Source: Micrococcales bacterium (GTDB lineage: Bacteria; Actinomycetota; Actinomycetes; Actinomycetales; Cellulomonadaceae). Taken from it: DNA of 7,981 nucleotides. The stretch is taken from positions 1 through 7,981 of the forward strand of contig WRCL01000069.1 of assembly GCA_009783975.1 (NCBI GenBank). The letters run 5' to 3'. This document shows, piece by piece, positions 6,631 to 7,981 of this stretch. The translations under genes were made by a program, and so were the position numbers. The notes under the pieces are model-generated. The model was not told the origin of the DNA and made no database searches. It worked only from the letters and a program-made list of their open reading frames with translations. Every line of letters begins with the position of its first letter. Position 1 is the first letter of the stretch.

Positions 6631-7548
6631 ATGGCTAAGAAGCCGATCGCGCTGGCCGCGCTTGTTGTCGCGGCCGCGTTGGGGACCACTGGCGGGGCTT
6701 ACGCCTACAGCGACGTGCGCGCTGAGACCTCACGCCGGACTGCGGTGACCTCCGCCAGCACGGTGTGCGCAGATGCAGACGCTGCTGCGAAGAGCATCTC
6801 TGTCGACGAGCCTGAGGCTTTGCTGGCCTCGTCTGAAGGTGTCGCTGCTCAGGAGACGCGCGAGGTCCTGGCCGGTGCTGTCGCTGAGGCGAAGGTTGCG
6901 GCCGCGACCAAGGCTGTCGTCGTGAAGGACACCACGTCCAAGGACGACGCCGTCGCGCTCGAAGCGACGTGCGCTGGCACCAAGGCCAAGGTCGACAAGG
7001 TGTCCGCTGCTCTCACCAAGGCTGTCGACGGCACCAAGGCGTCCATGCTCGAGGCAGCGGTGGTTAGCGACTCCTCTGCCCGTGACGCACTTGCTGCTGC
7101 TGTCGACAACGGTGAAGCAGTGCTCGCCGCGTCTGAAGGACGCGTGGACGACAACGCCTCCCGCGAGGCTCTCCGCGCTGCTCTCGACACCGCCATACCA
7201 GTGCGTGACGCCGCAACCGCAGACGACTACGACTCCGTGCTCGCCCAGACACGCACGAAGACCGACAACACCGCCGCGATCGACGCTGGTGTGAACGCCG
7301 TCAACGAAGCGGTCGCGGCACGAGACCAGCGTCTGGCAGACGAAGCACGCCAACGCCAGAAGACCCAACCCAAGACGAACCCCGCCCCGAAGACCCCGTC
7401 GCAGCCCAAGTCGAACCCTGCACCAAAGTCCCCCACCCAACCGAAGTCGAACCCCGCGCCGAAGGCTCCAAGCCAGCCAAAGTCGAACCCAGCACCAAAG
7501 GCTCCAAGCTGCCACGTGGACGGCAACGGCACCCTGATCTGTCTGTAG
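6631..7548 (+). CDS. Secreted Ala-rich helical repeat protein with Pro/Lys repeat tail
   Basis: I do not recognise a named family, but the 305-residue architecture is clear. Residues 1-25 form a Sec signal peptide: KK at 3-4, a hydrophobic core from about 6 to 17, and AYA before the likely cut after A25. No lipobox Cys is seen. Residues about 45-235 are Ala-, Asp- and Val-rich and look helical. EALLASSEG (62-70) and EAVLAASEG (162-170) lie exactly 100 residues apart and are each followed by a TREVL or SREAL segment, so this part arose by duplication; it resembles the FIVAR-like helical repeats of actinobacterial surface proteins. Residues 246-293 are four 12-residue units of the type QPKSNPAPKAPS. 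The tail CHVDGNGTLICL has two cysteines ten apart. There is no LPXTG anchor. C46 and C114 are the other mature cysteines. A cell-wall or extracellular role is inferred from the signal peptide and Pro/Lys tail only. Confidence 0.85.
   Translation: MAKKPIALAALVVAAALGTTGGAYAYSDVRAETSRRTAVTSASTVCADADAAAKSISVDEPEALLASSEGVAAQETREVLAGAVAEAKVAAATKAVVVKDTTSKDDAVALEATCAGTKAKVDKVSAALTKAVDGTKASMLEAAVVSDSSARDALAAAVDNGEAVLAASEGRVDDNASREALRAALDTAIPVRDAATADDYDSVLAQTRTKTDNTAAIDAGVNAVNEAVAARDQRLADEARQRQKTQPKTNPAPKTPSQPKSNPAPKSPTQPKSNPAPKAPSQPKSNPAPKAPSCHVDGNGTLICL
7366..7509 (+). repeat. Four 36-base in-frame tandem repeats (12-residue Pro/Lys units)
   Basis: Units start at 7366, 7402, 7438 and 7474 and encode QPK-T/S-NPAPK-T/S/A-P-S/T. 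Units 3 and 4 encode the same 12 residues, yet five of their 12 codons differ, all at silent positions. The repeat is therefore old enough to have drifted in DNA while the protein stayed constant. Confidence 0.9.
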
Positions 7549-7558
7549 GGTATCACTG

Positions 7559-7593
7559 GCAACACCCGGAACCAGATCGGCTCCGGGTGTTGC
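7559..7593 (+). terminator. Hairpin terminator after the secreted repeat protein
   Basis: GCAACACCCGGA (7559-7570) pairs perfectly over 12 bp with TCCGGGTGTTGC (7582-7593) across an 11-base loop, beginning 10 bases after the stop codon. No T-run follows, which is common for intrinsic terminators in high-GC actinobacteria. It probably separates this gene from the one at 7678. Confidence 0.75.
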
Positions 7594-7662
7594 GTGTTGG
7601 GACAATATTCCTGTAGAGGTCGTTTCTCGCGGTCGATATTCGTTTTCGTACGGAATCGCCAC

Positions 7663-7668
7663 AGGAGG
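7663..7668 (+). promoter_or_regulatory. Ribosome binding site of the 7678 gene
   Basis: AGGAGG is a full-strength Shine-Dalgarno sequence nine bases before ATG 7678 and fixes the start of the truncated last gene. Confidence 0.8.
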
Positions 7669-7677
7669 ACGGTCGAG

Positions 7678-7981
7678 ATGCGCAGGAAGGGACTTGTCAG
7701 GGGTCTGGTGGCGGGTGCGACGGCACTTGTCCTTGGGTTGGCTGGAGCAGGACCCGCGACAGCGGGTCTTGGTGGTGGTGGCGGCGGTGGTGGATCAGGC
7801 GGCAGCGCGTTTGGTGGCACCGGGATGCTGGTGCTGGTCAACGACAGGTCAGACATTCCACAGGGCTGGGGCCAGGTGTCTATCGACTTTTTCTGGAACA
7901 CCGCGGTTGGGGCACTTGGAACCTCTGTGGTGTCTGGCCAAGCGCCGCAACCGCAGTTCTACGACGTCTGCACAGACGCGA
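7678..7981 (+). CDS. Secreted Gly-rich protein, unknown function (5' part)
   Basis: Only the first 101 codons are in the window and no stop is reached. Residues 1-29 form a clear Sec signal peptide: RRK at 2-4 with R8, a hydrophobic core from about 10 to 24, and a PATA site before the likely cut after A29. The mature start is low complexity, with eight consecutive Gly at 32-39 followed by SGGS. A more ordered region follows with LVLVND, QGWGQVSIDFFW and FYDVC, including one Cys. I do not recognise a family. Codons end in A or T more often (CTT, GGT, GGA, GCA) than in the nar-Moco genes, which may mean weaker selection or separate origin. It is preceded by its own strong ribosome binding site and by the hairpin at 7559-7593, so it is probably a separate transcription unit. 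Confidence 0.75.
   Translation, partial: MRRKGLVRGLVAGATALVLGLAGAGPATAGLGGGGGGGGSGGSAFGGTGMLVLVNDRSDIPQGWGQVSIDFFWNTAVGALGTSVVSGQAPQPQFYDVCTDA

Noticed and set aside
6148..6689. Two overlapping minus-strand ORFs (155 and 166 codons) running from the 6631 gene into the gap
   Set aside because: They overlap the signal peptide region of a convincing secreted protein and look like His/Arg/Thr noise.

Overview
The window comes from a GC-rich (about 70 percent by eye) actinomycete-type bacterium. Codons mostly end in G or C, GTG starts are likely, genes are packed with 4-base start/stop overlaps, and the nitrate reductase and molybdenum cofactor (Moco) proteins look actinobacterial. I cannot name genus or species from the sequence alone. 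All real genes found are on the + strand.

Positions 1-5885 are one tightly coupled unit. It opens inside narH (iron-sulfur beta subunit of membrane nitrate reductase; its 5' end and presumably narG lie to the left), then narJ (assembly chaperone) and narI (di-heme b membrane subunit). Moco genes follow with no gap: a Mog/MoaB-type protein, a MoaE-MoaA fusion and MobA. NarG-type enzymes need the bis-MGD form of Moco, so one transcript would encode both the enzyme and part of its cofactor supply. MoaC, MoaD and MoeA are not in the window and must be encoded elsewhere.

The most unusual part of this unit is the MoaE-MoaA gene. It fuses two non-consecutive Moco enzymes and carries a long, poorly conserved-looking N-terminal region. 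Inside that region the third-position G/C signal moves into another reading frame for about 280 bases and then returns.

Positions 5886-6630 (745 bases) hold no gene I can support, only small inverted repeats. Positions 6631-7548 encode a secreted, Ala-rich helical protein built on an internal duplication with a 100-residue offset. It ends in four 12-residue Pro/Lys repeats and a short tail with two cysteines. A 12-bp hairpin follows. From 7678 a second secreted protein with a Gly run begins and leaves the window. The two secreted proteins have no visible functional link to nitrate respiration.
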